In this document: piece after piece, positions 26,091 through 35,151 of the stretch | How positions within the stretch are numbered: position 1 is the first letter of the stretch | Layout of the letters: the number at the start of each line of letters is the position of its first letter | From: Phascolarctobacterium_A sp034086985 | Lineage (GTDB): Bacteria > Bacillota > Negativicutes > Acidaminococcales > Acidaminococcaceae | Direction: 5' to 3' | Length of the DNA: 64,000 nt | Assembly (NCBI GenBank): GCA_034086985.1 | Contig: JAXDZG010000023.1 | Location: forward strand, 62,001 to 126,000 | Notes under the pieces: generated by a model | Database searches by the model: none | The model's input: the letters and a program-made list of their open reading frames with translations, nothing else | What the model was told of the DNA's origin: nothing | Position numbers and translations under genes: made by a program

Positions 26091-26345
26091 AAAATAAAAC
26101 CCGCCCCATAGCTATTTGCTAGGGGCGGGGAAAATTTCCACGCGGTACCACCCTATTTCGGTCGCTTACGCAACCCTCCTGACCTCCAACAAGGCCTTTG
26201 CCTATAACGTGACCACACGTCCTTCCCTACCTATCAGGAAGGCAACTCCGGGATCAGTATGCATATAGCTTCCGGCTCCGCTTTCCACCAACCAGCGGCT
26301 CTCTTGGCCCTTTCACCATATCTTCTTCCCTTCTTCGTCTTTCAG
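26091..26345 (-). promoter_or_regulatory. T-box leader of leuA (specifier probably CUG, Leu)
   Basis: On the minus strand the 14-nt T-box AGGGTGGTACCGCG lies at 26154-26141. Upstream are Stem I features (AGAGAGCCGCTGGTTGGTGG) and the segment ACTGATCCCGGAGTTG, in which CTG (26257-26255) occupies the usual specifier position and is followed by a purine. Downstream is the terminator CCCGCCCC / GGGGCGGG with a T-rich tail (26091-26130). Uncharged tRNA-Leu should favour antitermination and leuA expression. Confidence 0.93.
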
Positions 26346-26370
26346 GGGCGATTTGTAGTTGTTGAGCAAT

Positions 26371-26399
26371 ATTTTACTGGTATTGCATTCCCTTGTCAA
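26371..26399 (-). promoter_or_regulatory. promoter of the leuA T-box transcript
   Basis: TTGACA (26399-26394) and TAAAAT (26376-26371) are spaced by 17 bp on the minus strand, 25 nt before the T-box structure. The remaining bases to 26497 hold only a stem-loop (GCTAAGC/GCTTAGC near 26470-26500) at the end of the P-type ATPase gene. Confidence 0.75.
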
Positions 26400-26497
26400 T
26401 AATAAAAGAGAATTATTTTTTGTTGTGCGCTTTATATGTAAAGATTGATACAGTAAAGTGGCTTATAGACTGCTAAGCAGGCTCTTTTGAGCAAGGC

Positions 26498-29338
26498 TTA
26501 GCCGATTTTTTTATAGAGAATGCGCATAGAGTTCAGCACGCAGAGCAGGGAAACGCCGGTGTCTGCAAAGACAGCAGCCCACATGGAGGCATAGCCCATG
26601 AGGCCAGCCACCATGATGATGACCTTCACTGCCAGGGCAAAGATGACGTTCTGCCATGCGATATTGCCCGTGGCACGGGCAATGGCGATGGCCTGAGGAA
26701 TAGCCTTCACCTCGCTGTTCATGAAGACCACATCCGCCGCTTCAATGGCCGCATCCGCGCCGCTGCCCATGGCGGCGCCTACATCGGCGCCGGCCAGCAC
26801 CGGCGCATCGTTGATGCCATCACCCACGAACATCACAGCGCCATATTTATTACGTATTTTATTAAGCTCGTTCAGCTTATCCTGGGGCAAAAGCTGAGCT
26901 CGTACCTCGTCAATACCAGCGGCGCTAGCCACGGCTTGAGCCTCTTTTTGGGCATCACCCGTAAGCATAGCGGTGACCAAGCCCTGCTTTTTCAAAGTGG
27001 CGATAGCGGCTCGAGCATCCTCCTTCAGGGTATCGTTAATCACAAGCTGGCCGATAAAGGTAGAGCCTTCAGCTACCAGCACCTCACTGCCGCTGGCGGC
27101 CGCTTCGTAGGATTCACACTTAATACCAAAGTGCTGCATCAGCTTCACATTACCACAGAGCACGCGCTTAGTACCAAAATGCGCTACCAAGCCCTCGCCA
27201 GCAATCTCTTCAAAGCTATTCGGTCGTACCAGAGCTAGGCCTCGTTCCTTCGCCGCTAAAACAATGCTTTGCGCGATGGGATGGGTCGAAACCAGCTCTG
27301 CGCTTGCGGTATATCGCAAAAGCTCATCCTCGCTCAAGCCTTGTGCTGCCTGCAGGGATTGCAGTACGAAATTACCCTTGGTCACGGTGCCGGTTTTATC
27401 CATAATCACGGCCTTAACATGCTTCAAAGCCTCCATAGCCACGCCACCCTTGAACAAGATGCCATACTTGGAGCCAGCACCGATACCACTGAAAAAGGCC
27501 AGGGGTACGCTGAGCACCAGAGCGCAGGGACAGCTGATGACGAGGAAGGTCAGCGCTGTATAGACCCATTTTTGCCAATCCCCTGTAAGCAGGGAGGGAA
27601 TCACAGCCACCGCCACTGCCGCAGCCACTACAAAGGGAGTGTACACACGTGCAAAGCGGGTAATAAAGCGGTCAATGGTTGGCTTGGAGGCAGCGGCATT
27701 TTCCACGCTGTCCAAAATTCTCGTTACCATGGACTCGGCCAACACCTTCTCCACGCGAATTTTGAGCATGCCATTGGTATTCACGCAGCCAGAGACGATT
27801 TCATCACCAAAAGCACGCTTCACCGGCACGGGCTCGCCTGTAACAGGGGAAGTGTCCACGAGACTCTCGCCTTCAATAACCACACCATCTAGAGGAATGC
27901 GGTCACCGGCGCGTACTAAAAGAATATCACCCACATGCACGTCCTCGGCAGGAATAACCTTCACCTCTTCGCCCACTAGCAAATTCACAACCTCAGGACG
28001 CATATCCACCGCATCCATAATCTGACCACGACTTTTTTCTACAGCGCGCTGTTCGAAATACTCGCCCACGCGATAGAAGAACATAACGCCCACAGCCTCT
28101 TCCCAGGCTTTAATCGCGAAGGCACCGAGAGTAGCTACCGTCATCAAGAAGTTTTCGTCAAAAACATTACCCTTTGAAATATTCTTCAGAGCAGTTATAA
28201 CAATGCGTCCACCCAATAAAATGTAGGCGAAAACCAAGCAATACATATGATAGGCCTCGGGAATCAGCCCCAACCATTCAGTAACAATAAAAACCACACC
28301 GCCTAGGGCAATTTCCAGTAGGGACTCCTTTTCGCTAAGGTTGGATAGAACACCACCGGCCTTCTTGCGTTCCTCCAAATCAGGAGCTAGACTGGGCTTG
28401 GTGTGAGCCTCAACCAGCAGCACGCCCTCCTCTACCTTATCGGTAACTGCTTGCATCTTAGCTAGCAGACCATCATAATTTGAGGCCTTAACCTGCAGCT
28501 TTTTGGTAGTAAAGGTCAGCACAGCGCTATTGATTTCCGGCATAGCGTTAATAGCACGCTCGATTTTAGCTCCACAATTGGCGCAGTCAAGATTCTGCAC
28601 TAAATAAGTTCGGCTGTTGTCCTTGCCGATCTGGGGACGCTTATCACGAGGTATAACCTCCACGTCTGATTCAATGGAAGCGCAAATTTTTTGAATCAAG
28701 GGCAGTAGCGCTTCGTGATCTGCGGCGCTCAAGCGCAGCTGCTTCGTAGCGAAGCTTACATTGGCATAGGTAACACCCGGCAGCTCCTTAATTTTGTGCT
28801 CCATTTTGGCAGCGCAGTTGGCACAGCCTAAGTTTTTCAAAATATAAACACGCTTCACCTTATCCGCATCGGGCATTCTACAGGTGCAGTTGGCTAAGCT
28901 TTCGCCACAAACATCACAATACTCTTCGTGGGGATGGCAAAGCTCGCATTGGCAGTCAGCGGGGTGACCAGGAATATGGTGCTCATGATGGTGATGCTCG
29001 TGACCACAGCCACATTCATCGTCCTCGTGCTCATGGTGCTCATGGTGTTCATGAGCCTCATGAGTACCATGGTCATTGCCACAGCAGCAATCATCGTGGT
29101 CTTCATGCTTATGCTCGTGAGTATGGGTACAGCCATCACCATGGCTATGCTTCGGAATATGTCCCATGCTGTTATGATTGTGGTCCTTGCCACAGTGACC
29201 ACAGGTGCAGCCCTCAGGATGATCACTATAATCTTCATTCCCCTTAATATGTCCTTGTACATGTCTGAAGCTACGCACCTCTTCAGAAGAATTACGCACT
29301 TCTTCTAGATCTCTGAAAACTTTCTTATCATTTTTCAC
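26498..29338 (-). CDS. zntA: P1B-type zinc/cadmium/lead ATPase with long His/Cys-rich N-terminus
   Basis: This 946-residue efflux ATPase has a 160-residue N-terminal extension containing 32 His and 16 Cys by count. Two HMA domains follow, with metal motifs GCANC (C172, C175) and DCANC (C252, C255). The core has eight helices with CPC in the metal path (SCPCALVLS), the phosphorylation motif DKTGT, the TGE loop (PVTGEPVPV) and the hinge GDGINDAP. The lysine in NVIFALAVKVI and DTG in ADTGVSLLC fit the Zn/Cd/Pb class. Start is GTG 29338, with AAAGGTGG about 9 nt upstream. The promoter region carries two ArsR-like palindromes. It exports surplus metal from the cytoplasm. Confidence 0.93.
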   Translation of the reverse strand: MKNDKKVFRDLEEVRNSSEEVRSFRHVQGHIKGNEDYSDHPEGCTCGHCGKDHNHNSMGHIPKHSHGDGCTHTHEHKHEDHDDCCCGNDHGTHEAHEHHEHHEHEDDECGCGHEHHHHEHHIPGHPADCQCELCHPHEEYCDVCGESLANCTCRMPDADKVKRVYILKNLGCANCAAKMEHKIKELPGVTYANVSFATKQLRLSAADHEALLPLIQKICASIESDVEVIPRDKRPQIGKDNSRTYLVQNLDCANCGAKIERAINAMPEINSAVLTFTTKKLQVKASNYDGLLAKMQAVTDKVEEGVLLVEAHTKPSLAPDLEERKKAGGVLSNLSEKESLLEIALGGVVFIVTEWLGLIPEAYHMYCLVFAYILLGGRIVITALKNISKGNVFDENFLMTVATLGAFAIKAWEEAVGVMFFYRVGEYFEQRAVEKSRGQIMDAVDMRPEVVNLLVGEEVKVIPAEDVHVGDILLVRAGDRIPLDGVVIEGESLVDTSPVTGEPVPVKRAFGDEIVSGCVNTNGMLKIRVEKVLAESMVTRILDSVENAAASKPTIDRFITRFARVYTPFVVAAAVAVAVIPSLLTGDWQKWVYTALTFLVISCPCALVLSVPLAFFSGIGAGSKYGILFKGGVAMEALKHVKAVIMDKTGTVTKGNFVLQSLQAAQGLSEDELLRYTASAELVSTHPIAQSIVLAAKERGLALVRPNSFEEIAGEGLVAHFGTKRVLCGNVKLMQHFGIKCESYEAAASGSEVLVAEGSTFIGQLVINDTLKEDARAAIATLKKQGLVTAMLTGDAQKEAQAVASAAGIDEVRAQLLPQDKLNELNKIRNKYGAVMFVGDGINDAPVLAGADVGAAMGSGADAAIEAADVVFMNSEVKAIPQAIAIARATGNIAWQNVIFALAVKVIIMVAGLMGYASMWAAVFADTGVSLLCVLNSMRILYKKIG

Positions 29339-29375
29339 TGCCAGGTACCACCTTTCTCAAAGCTAAATATCATTA

Positions 29376-29393
29376 TATGAGTACTTATTCATG
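29376..29393. promoter_or_regulatory. ArsR/SmtB-like operator, leader-proximal copy
   Basis: ATGAGTACTTATTCAT has the same TGAN-6 nt-TTCA plan as the upstream copy and lies about 40 bp before the zntA start, downstream of the promoter. Confidence 0.55.
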
Positions 29394-29410
29394 TATTATT
29401 GAAAAAATAT

Positions 29411-29445
29411 AGTGCAGCTGGTTTACCTTGATTCCAAAACCAGCT
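29411..29445 (-). promoter_or_regulatory. hairpin in the zntA leader
   Basis: AGCTGGTTT and AAACCAGCT pair across a loop of about 15 nt in the transcribed leader. No T tail follows, so it is not a terminator. Its role is unknown. Confidence 0.5.
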
Positions 29446-29456
29446 CCGCTAAGCAT

Positions 29457-29485
29457 ATTATAACATATGAATGAATATTCATCTA
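29457..29485 (-). promoter_or_regulatory. zntA promoter with an ArsR/SmtB-like operator in the spacer
   Basis: TATAAT (29462-29457) is preceded 17 bp upstream by a weak -35 (TAGATG). The spacer holds the palindrome ATATGAATGAATATTCAT (29465-29482), matching the TGAA-N6-TTCA core of ArsR-family metal repressor sites. A repressor there would block polymerase until metal releases it. No arsR gene is in the window. Confidence 0.65.
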
Positions 29486-29584
29486 TAGTTTTTTGTAAAA
29501 ATCCTGTGGAATTTAAAAGGCTGGATGTGAGCCTAACTACAGCTAGGTAGCTAGACACACACCCAAATGGAGATGGAAGGGGAG

Positions 29585-29610
29585 AAAAATTCTTCTCTTG
29601 TCAGAGAAAG
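29585..29610 (-). terminator. terminator of the B12-controlled ABC operon
   Basis: On the minus strand TTTCTCT / AGAGAAG with a GACA loop is followed by AATTTTT, 11 bp after the stop codon of the last ATPase gene. Confidence 0.7.
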
Positions 29611-29620
29611 CTATTATTCA

Positions 29621-30610
29621 TTAATCATAAAGATGACATGCTACCCAATGCCCGTGCTCAATCTCCTTGAGCTGTGGCTTATTCTTGAGGCAGTTTTCAC
29701 TACAATGCTCACAGCGACTGGCAAAGGGGCAGCCTGGCGGCAAATCTAGGGGACTGGGAATTTCGCCCTCAATGGGCTCGATCTTTTCGCCGGGACGGAA
29801 ATCGACCTTAAAGACAGCCTTCATCAAAGCTTTAGTATAGGGATGCTTACAGCTTTCGGCAATACGTCCGTGCTCCAGCCATTCCACCACATTGCCCAAA
29901 TACATCACTGCTACCTGATGGCACATTAAGTCCACCAAGCCTAGGTCGTGGGCAATAAACAAATAAGTAATGTTCTTTTCCTTTTGCAAACGACACAAAA
30001 GCTCGCAGACTTTTTCCTGTACGGAAACGTCCAAGGCAGAGGTCGCTTCGTCACAGACAATAATCTTGGGCTCCAGAGACAAAGCACGGGCGATACCCAA
30101 GCGTTGGCGTTGGCCACCGCTCATGCTATGGGGATAGCGGTCCTTGAAGGAGGCAGGCAGCTCTACCATTTCCAAAAGCTCGGCAGCCTTAGCGTCCACC
30201 TCGCTCTTTTTAATCAAGCCAAAATTCTTCAAGGGCTCGGTCAGGATATCCTTCACCAGCATTTTCGGATTAAAGGCTGCTGTGGGGTCTTGGAAGACCA
30301 TTTGGATTTTGCGGCGGTCCTGACGGGATTCCTCGCCCCGATCCTTAAGCAAATCGTGACCTTCAAAAATAGCCTCACCGCTGGTAGCAGGCTGAATCTT
30401 CAGCAGCGTACGTACCAAGGTACTTTTGCCGCAGCCTGATTCGCCGATAATACCCAGCGTCTTACCCTCGTAGGCACGCAGGGAAATATCGTTGCAGGCC
30501 GTCAACAGTCTACCGTCATCCACCTTAAATTGCTTTGTCAAATGCTTAATATCTAAAATAACCTTATTACGCTCATAGGCGGGCTTGACAGCACTATTTT
30601 GATTAGGCAT
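29621..30610 (-). CDS. Nik/Dpp-type ABC transporter ATPase, second (OppF-like) subunit
   Basis: This 329-residue ATPase has Walker A GESGCGKST, signature MSGGQRQRLGIARAL, Walker B IVCDEATSALD and switch FIAHDLGLVD. The C-terminal OppD/F-type extension has a cysteine cluster (PPGCPFASRCEHCSENC, near residues 290-310), which in related proteins binds an Fe-S cluster or metal. It is the last gene of the five-gene riboswitch-controlled operon and overlaps its neighbour by 8 bp. Confidence 0.9.
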   Translation of the reverse strand: MPNQNSAVKPAYERNKVILDIKHLTKQFKVDDGRLLTACNDISLRAYEGKTLGIIGESGCGKSTLVRTLLKIQPATSGEAIFEGHDLLKDRGEESRQDRRKIQMVFQDPTAAFNPKMLVKDILTEPLKNFGLIKKSEVDAKAAELLEMVELPASFKDRYPHSMSGGQRQRLGIARALSLEPKIIVCDEATSALDVSVQEKVCELLCRLQKEKNITYLFIAHDLGLVDLMCHQVAVMYLGNVVEWLEHGRIAESCKHPYTKALMKAVFKVDFRPGEKIEPIEGEIPSPLDLPPGCPFASRCEHCSENCLKNKPQLKEIEHGHWVACHLYD

Positions 30611-31394
30611 AATAACACTTCCCTCCTATGATGGGCACTGCTCGTAGCAGCTGCTTGGTATACTCATGCTGAGGATTGCCGATAACATCCTCACGCTTGC
30701 CATATTCCACAACCTTGCCGCCCTGCATAACCATAATTTTATTGGAAACATAGGAGGCTACGCCAATATTATGGGTTACGATGATAACCGCAACCTTATA
30801 TTCATTGCGAATATCCACGATTTGGCGAATAATCTGGGCCTGAGTCGTAACGTCCAAGGCACTGGTAGGCTCATCAGCCAGCAAAATCTTCGGACTGAAT
30901 ATCATGGCCATAGCGATGCCCACACGCTGACGCATACCGCCGGACAGCTCAAAGGGATAACAATTCATAATGTTCTCCGGATTGGGCAGACGCACATTAG
31001 TCAGCATTTGGCAGGCCATTTGATAGGCCTCACTCTTGGACTTATCCGGCTGGTGGGCTTGGATGTAGTCGATGAATTGAACACCGATGCGGCGAATAGG
31101 ATTAATCATATTGCCGCTGTCCTGGAAAATCATGGACATTTCGCTGCCATACATATGCCGCCACTGCTCCGGTGTGTTTTGCAAAACATCCTTACCATCA
31201 AAGGTAATGGAGCCTGCGCTCACCCGACCAGCACCAGGCAAGCAGCCCATAATGGCACGGATAACGGTGGTTTTACCACTGCCGGACTCACCTACAATGG
31301 ACATGATTTCGCCCTTATCTAATTCTAGGCTAGCACCAGCTACGGTGAGGCGCTCACCGTAGCTGATGTCTAAATCTTTTACTTGAAGTAGCAT
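30603..31394 (-). CDS. Nik/Dpp-type ABC transporter ATPase, first (OppD/NikD-like) subunit
   Basis: This 263-residue ATPase has Walker A GESGSGKTT, signature LSGGMRQRVGIAMAM, Walker B LLADEPTSALD and switch VTHNIGVAS. It lacks the long C-terminal tail of dipeptide OppD proteins, which is closer to NikD-length subunits. It follows the binding-protein gene by 33 bp. It pairs with the OppF-like subunit to drive the two permeases. Confidence 0.9.
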   Translation of the reverse strand: MLLQVKDLDISYGERLTVAGASLELDKGEIMSIVGESGSGKTTVIRAIMGCLPGAGRVSAGSITFDGKDVLQNTPEQWRHMYGSEMSMIFQDSGNMINPIRRIGVQFIDYIQAHQPDKSKSEAYQMACQMLTNVRLPNPENIMNCYPFELSGGMRQRVGIAMAMIFSPKILLADEPTSALDVTTQAQIIRQIVDIRNEYKVAVIIVTHNIGVASYVSNKIMVMQGGKVVEYGKREDVIGNPQHEYTKQLLRAVPIIGGKCYYA

Positions 31395-31427
31395 TAAACT
31401 ATACCTTCTTCATTAAAATTCATGTTT

Positions 31428-33002
31428 TTAGTTCTTCGGAGCAATGTCCTTAGTCAGCCAATAATAATCAGCCGGATAAATATTGGCATTTGCTAAACCA
31501 GCTTTAGATACCATATTAGTCTTAGGATAACCAAAGAACAGAGCTACACCATCATCCAACAGAATTTGTTGCATTTCAATCATGTATTGACGGCGCTTAG
31601 CGGGATCAAATTCTACAGCCAGCTTGTCGGACAGAGCATCAAACTTCGGATTGCTGTAGCCAGTGGAGTTTTGCGGTTGGCTACCATTAATATTGCTCTT
31701 CCAGTACCAGTTCAGATAAACCTCCGGGTCACCGGTATTTGCAGTGAGGATGTTGGAAATAATCAGGTCGAATTGACCCTTTTGACGCATGGGATCCAGC
31801 ACGTTGTAGTCAACATTCTTCATATTAACCTTGATACCAATTTTCTTAGCATCTGCTTGGGTTGCCTCGGCATAGAGGGGCAGCTCTGCACGACCGCTAT
31901 AGAAAACAAAGTCAATTTCTAAATTCTTACCGTTTTTATCCACATAGCCGTCACCATTGGTGTCCTTCCAGCCTGCTTCAGCCAAAAGCTTCTTCGCATT
32001 TTCAGGATTATAGGCATTGGGGTCCTTCAATTGATCAAAGCCATAGTCCAAAGAAGGAGGAACAGGTGCTTTGCCCGGAATAAAGGTGTCCTTCAACAGC
32101 ACCTTATTATAGGTAACACGGTCCAAGCATTGAATCAGGGCAGCACGCACCTTAGGATCATGCAGGGGCTTGCCCTCGTTCATATTAATCTGGGCCAGCA
32201 CAGTACGCAGGGAGGCAATCTCAGAGATGTTGTATTTTGCTTTATCCTTGAACAGCTGCAGGTCGCCTGCTGCAATATTGATAGCAAAGTCGATTTCACC
32301 CTTTTGCAAAGCCATAGCACGGGTATTGGGGTCATCAATGGTAGGAATCTCCGCATTCTTGAAGGGAACAGCGCCATCCCAATAATTGGGGTTAGCAACC
32401 ATTACAGCCTTAGCCTTGCTATAAGTTTTAACAGCGTAGGGGCCAGTGCAAATGGGGCCTTGCTTCTTGATATCGCGGTCCTTTACCTTGGTATCAATAA
32501 TAATGAACAGGGGGTCTGCCAGCATGCCTGGTAAGGAAGGAGTGGGGTTTTTAGTTTTAATAATTAAATTTTGTCCTTCAGCCTTAATTTCTGCATATTG
32601 GAAGATGGATTGAGCACGGTTGGAAAGCTTAAAGGTTCTTTCCAAGGATTCCTTAGCGATTTCAGCGGTCAGCTTATCACCATTAGAAAACTTAACCTTG
32701 TCGTTAATATGGAAGGTCCAGGTCAGCTTATCATCGGAAATAGACCATTTATCAGCCAACCAAGGGGTAGCATTCATTTTACTATCAAATTTTACCAAGC
32801 ATTCACCTAGGCCATAGCGCATTACAACCCAGCTAAAGAAGTTATCAGCAGGGTCCAGATTATCAGCAAAGTTGGTAACGCCAAATTTTACCATGTCATT
32901 GCTCACAGCAGCCTTTTTAGAGCCACCGCCACAGCCTGCTGCGGCCAAGGCCAGCAAACCGATCATAGCTGCTGCTGCGGAAATTTTATACAACTTTTTC
33001 AT
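31428..33002 (-). CDS. Nik/Dpp-type (family 5) substrate-binding lipoprotein
   Basis: This 524-residue protein has a lipobox AAGC and the family-5 fold. Blocks seen are VKFGVTNFADNLDPADNFFSW, WTFHINDKVKFSNGDKLTA, GPICTGPYAVKTYS, and a late FDLIISNILTANTGDPEVYLN. The early substitution NLDPADNFFSWV in place of the usual peptide-binder start resembles NikA/CntA-type metal-chelate binders, but this is a soft argument. The stronger clue is the cobalamin riboswitch heading the operon, which favours cobalt or a cobalt chelate. ATG 33002 is chosen because GGAG stands 9 nt upstream. Confidence 0.85.
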   Translation of the reverse strand: MKKLYKISAAAAMIGLLALAAAGCGGGSKKAAVSNDMVKFGVTNFADNLDPADNFFSWVVMRYGLGECLVKFDSKMNATPWLADKWSISDDKLTWTFHINDKVKFSNGDKLTAEIAKESLERTFKLSNRAQSIFQYAEIKAEGQNLIIKTKNPTPSLPGMLADPLFIIIDTKVKDRDIKKQGPICTGPYAVKTYSKAKAVMVANPNYWDGAVPFKNAEIPTIDDPNTRAMALQKGEIDFAINIAAGDLQLFKDKAKYNISEIASLRTVLAQINMNEGKPLHDPKVRAALIQCLDRVTYNKVLLKDTFIPGKAPVPPSLDYGFDQLKDPNAYNPENAKKLLAEAGWKDTNGDGYVDKNGKNLEIDFVFYSGRAELPLYAEATQADAKKIGIKVNMKNVDYNVLDPMRQKGQFDLIISNILTANTGDPEVYLNWYWKSNINGSQPQNSTGYSNPKFDALSDKLAVEFDPAKRRQYMIEMQQILLDDGVALFFGYPKTNMVSKAGLANANIYPADYYWLTKDIAPKN

Positions 33003-33072
33003 AAACACACACTCCATTCTTATCTTTACTTATCATTTTCATCAAAATCGTTCAGAATGTACCAAATCACCT

Positions 33073-33909
33073 TTAATCCTCTACATCGTTGCGAGGATCT
33101 AACACATCTCGAAGGTTATCGCCCCAGAGGTTGAAGATAACTACTGTTACGAAAATTGCCAAGCCAGGGAAAATCATGAGCCAGGGAGCAGTTTGCAGCT
33201 GCTGGCGACCCTCATTCAGCATCAGTCCCCATTCAGGAGCAGGGGGCTGGCTGCCAAAGCCCAGGAAGGACAGGCCTGCCAATTCCATCATCAGGGCACC
33301 AATATCGGCAGCGGCGGTGATGACCATCATAGGAAGAATGTTGGGCAGAATATGTACCCACAGAATATGCTGAGGCGTACCGCCATTAACAATAGCCGCT
33401 TCCACATAATCACGACGCTTTACCTTGAGCACCATACTGCGAGCCAAGCGAGCATATTTGGTCCAGCTGACAATGGTCAATGCAAACACAGCATTTACTA
33501 GACTACCGCCCATAATACCGGCCACGGCAATAGCCAAAATCATACCGGGAAAGGAAATCATCATATCACTAAAGCGCATGATAATCATATCCACCTTCCC
33601 ACCAAAATAACCGGAGAGCACGCCCATAGTGGTGCCAACGAGGAATACTGCAGTAACCAGAACCAAAACACCTGTTAAAGAAGCCCTCGCCCCATAGAGC
33701 ACACGGCTAAAGCAATCGCGTCCTAGCTTATCAGTGCCAAAAAGATGGCTCATGCTAGGCTCTAGAAAAGCATCCTTCATCTCTGCATGAGTGGGATCAA
33801 AGGGAGCAATGATAGGAGCTGACACAGCTACCAAAAGCAATACCAGCACCAAAATACTAGTAACCATAAAGGCGCGGTTAGTTTTAAAACCATTCATTAA
33901 AGTTTCCAT
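33073..33909 (-). CDS. Nik/Dpp-type ABC permease, DppC/NikC subunit
   Basis: This 278-residue permease has a first helix at 17-36, the DppC-type HLFGTDKLGRDCFSRVLYGAR motif, and the EAA-loop equivalent YVEAAIVNGGTPQHILWVHILPN. The C-terminus WGDNLRDVLDPR is standard for the subunit. It starts 3 bp after the DppB-type gene, so translation is coupled. Confidence 0.92.
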   Translation of the reverse strand: METLMNGFKTNRAFMVTSILVLVLLLVAVSAPIIAPFDPTHAEMKDAFLEPSMSHLFGTDKLGRDCFSRVLYGARASLTGVLVLVTAVFLVGTTMGVLSGYFGGKVDMIIMRFSDMMISFPGMILAIAVAGIMGGSLVNAVFALTIVSWTKYARLARSMVLKVKRRDYVEAAIVNGGTPQHILWVHILPNILPMMVITAAADIGALMMELAGLSFLGFGSQPPAPEWGLMLNEGRQQLQTAPWLMIFPGLAIFVTVVIFNLWGDNLRDVLDPRNDVED

Positions 33910-33912
33910 TAC

Positions 33913-34854
33913 TTACCTCACCTTTCTTAAACGGGGATCAAGATGATTATAGGACAAGTCCACAAGCAAATTAATCACCATATACATCAACGCAATCCAC
34001 ACTACAACGCCCTGCACCAGCTGAAAGTCGCGGTAGGTAATGGCTTCAATAGCCAAACGGCCCAGCCCCGGCCATTGAAAAACCATCTCAATTACAGCTG
34101 CACCACCCAAAAGATTACCCAAGGACAGTCCTAGCAGCGTAATCAAGGGTAATAGAGCGTTGGGCAAAACCTCTTTCCACAGGATATGGCTTTCACTCAT
34201 ACCTCGGGCACGGGCACCCACCACATAATCCTGATGCAGCTCCTCCAAAATCGCTGTGCGCACCTGGCGTGTATATTTAGAGGCCATGGCTATAGCCAGA
34301 GTGGAGGCTGGTAAAATCAAGGTATCCAGAGCTATTTCACCGCCGATAATAGGCAACAAATCAAGCTTCAGGCCAAAAATCCACAGCAGCATTAAGCCCA
34401 CCCAGAAGCCCGGCATGGACACACCCATAAAGGTAAAGCCGCGCACGATATTATCTACGATACCGCCACGCTTTACAGCTGAATAGATGCCCGCAGGTAC
34501 GGATACTATCATCATCAAGAATAAGGAAGCAAGGGACAGAATTATGGTACCGGGCAGACACTCAATGAGCTCCTCCACTACCGGCTTTTTCACCATGTAG
34601 GAAAAGCCCAGATTACCCTGCAAAGCCCTACCCAACCAATCCAGGTACTGGAAGAAAAAGGGCTTATCAAGTCCTAACTCGGCACGCAGAGCATCAATTT
34701 CTGCCTGGCTTACCATAATGTCCTCATTGCCTGCAATCATTTGGCGAACAACATCGCCCGGCGCCAGCATTACCAGAGCAAAGGTGATAAAGCTAATGCC
34801 TAAAAGCACGAGAACTATCTGACCCAAGCGAGCCAGAATCTGTTTTTTTGTCAA
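33913..34854 (-). CDS. Nik/Dpp-type ABC permease, DppB/NikB subunit
   Basis: This 313-residue permease has the N-terminal GISFITFALVMLAPGD signature, six helices and the loop YVVGARARGMSESHILWKEVLPN. It ends YNHLDPRLRKVR, as expected for DppB. The start is unusual: the only in-frame start after the upstream stop is TTG at 34854, with GGAG about 10 nt before it; nearby ATGs are out of frame. It is the first gene after the cobalamin riboswitch and its terminator. Confidence 0.9.
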   Translation of the reverse strand: MTKKQILARLGQIVLVLLGISFITFALVMLAPGDVVRQMIAGNEDIMVSQAEIDALRAELGLDKPFFFQYLDWLGRALQGNLGFSYMVKKPVVEELIECLPGTIILSLASLFLMMIVSVPAGIYSAVKRGGIVDNIVRGFTFMGVSMPGFWVGLMLLWIFGLKLDLLPIIGGEIALDTLILPASTLAIAMASKYTRQVRTAILEELHQDYVVGARARGMSESHILWKEVLPNALLPLITLLGLSLGNLLGGAAVIEMVFQWPGLGRLAIEAITYRDFQLVQGVVVWIALMYMVINLLVDLSYNHLDPRLRKVR

Positions 34855-34871
34855 AACACATCATCTCCATA

Positions 34872-34912
34872 CATAAAAATAGCCCTTTTCCGCATAGTGG
34901 CAGAAAAAGGCT
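34872..34912 (-). terminator. terminator of the cobalamin riboswitch
   Basis: On the minus strand AGCCTTTTTCTGCC pairs with GCGGAAAAGGGCT and ATTTTTATG follows. It stands between the aptamer and the first permease gene, in the position of the expression platform. Confidence 0.85.
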
Positions 34913-34954
34913 ACATAACGTGCACTATTATGTAATATATTCCTGTCGCAAGCG

Positions 34955-35090
34955 GAAATATATCATACTGAGGCTGCGATCTGACTTATCCTTAACAAGG
35001 CATCACAGTGGCTGGACCGTAAGGGATTCTCACCCTCTTCCCTAATTTAACTCTACTAGAAGCTCTAGGAGAGCACCTCAATATATTTAT
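34955..35090 (-). promoter_or_regulatory. cobalamin (AdoCbl-type) riboswitch aptamer
   Basis: On the minus strand the conserved B12-box series is present in order: GAGGTGCTCTC, GAGTTAAATTAGGGAAG, GGTGAGAATCCC, ACGGTCCAGCCACTGTGA (the B12 box proper), and AAGTCAGATCGCAGCC. The outer stem P1 pairs AAATATATTGAGG (35090-35078) with CCTCAGTATGATATATTT (34973-34956). With B12 bound, the downstream hairpin should stop transcription of the ABC operon. Confidence 0.92.
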
Positions 35091-35151
35091 GAAGCTTATA
35101 TTAAGCATTATCTCAACCTAATAAGAACGCCCGAATCTAAGCTTTATATCT

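Noticed and set aside
28894..29308. Met/Val/Ile-rich ORFs on both strands in the start of zntA
   Set aside because: They are other-frame shadows of the CAT/CAC-rich His codons of the ATPase extension.
29339..29360. GGTGGTACC just before the zntA start, resembling a T-box sequence
   Set aside because: The full 14-nt T-box is not present (CTGG follows instead of GCG), and there is no Stem I or terminator. It simply overlaps the ribosome site.
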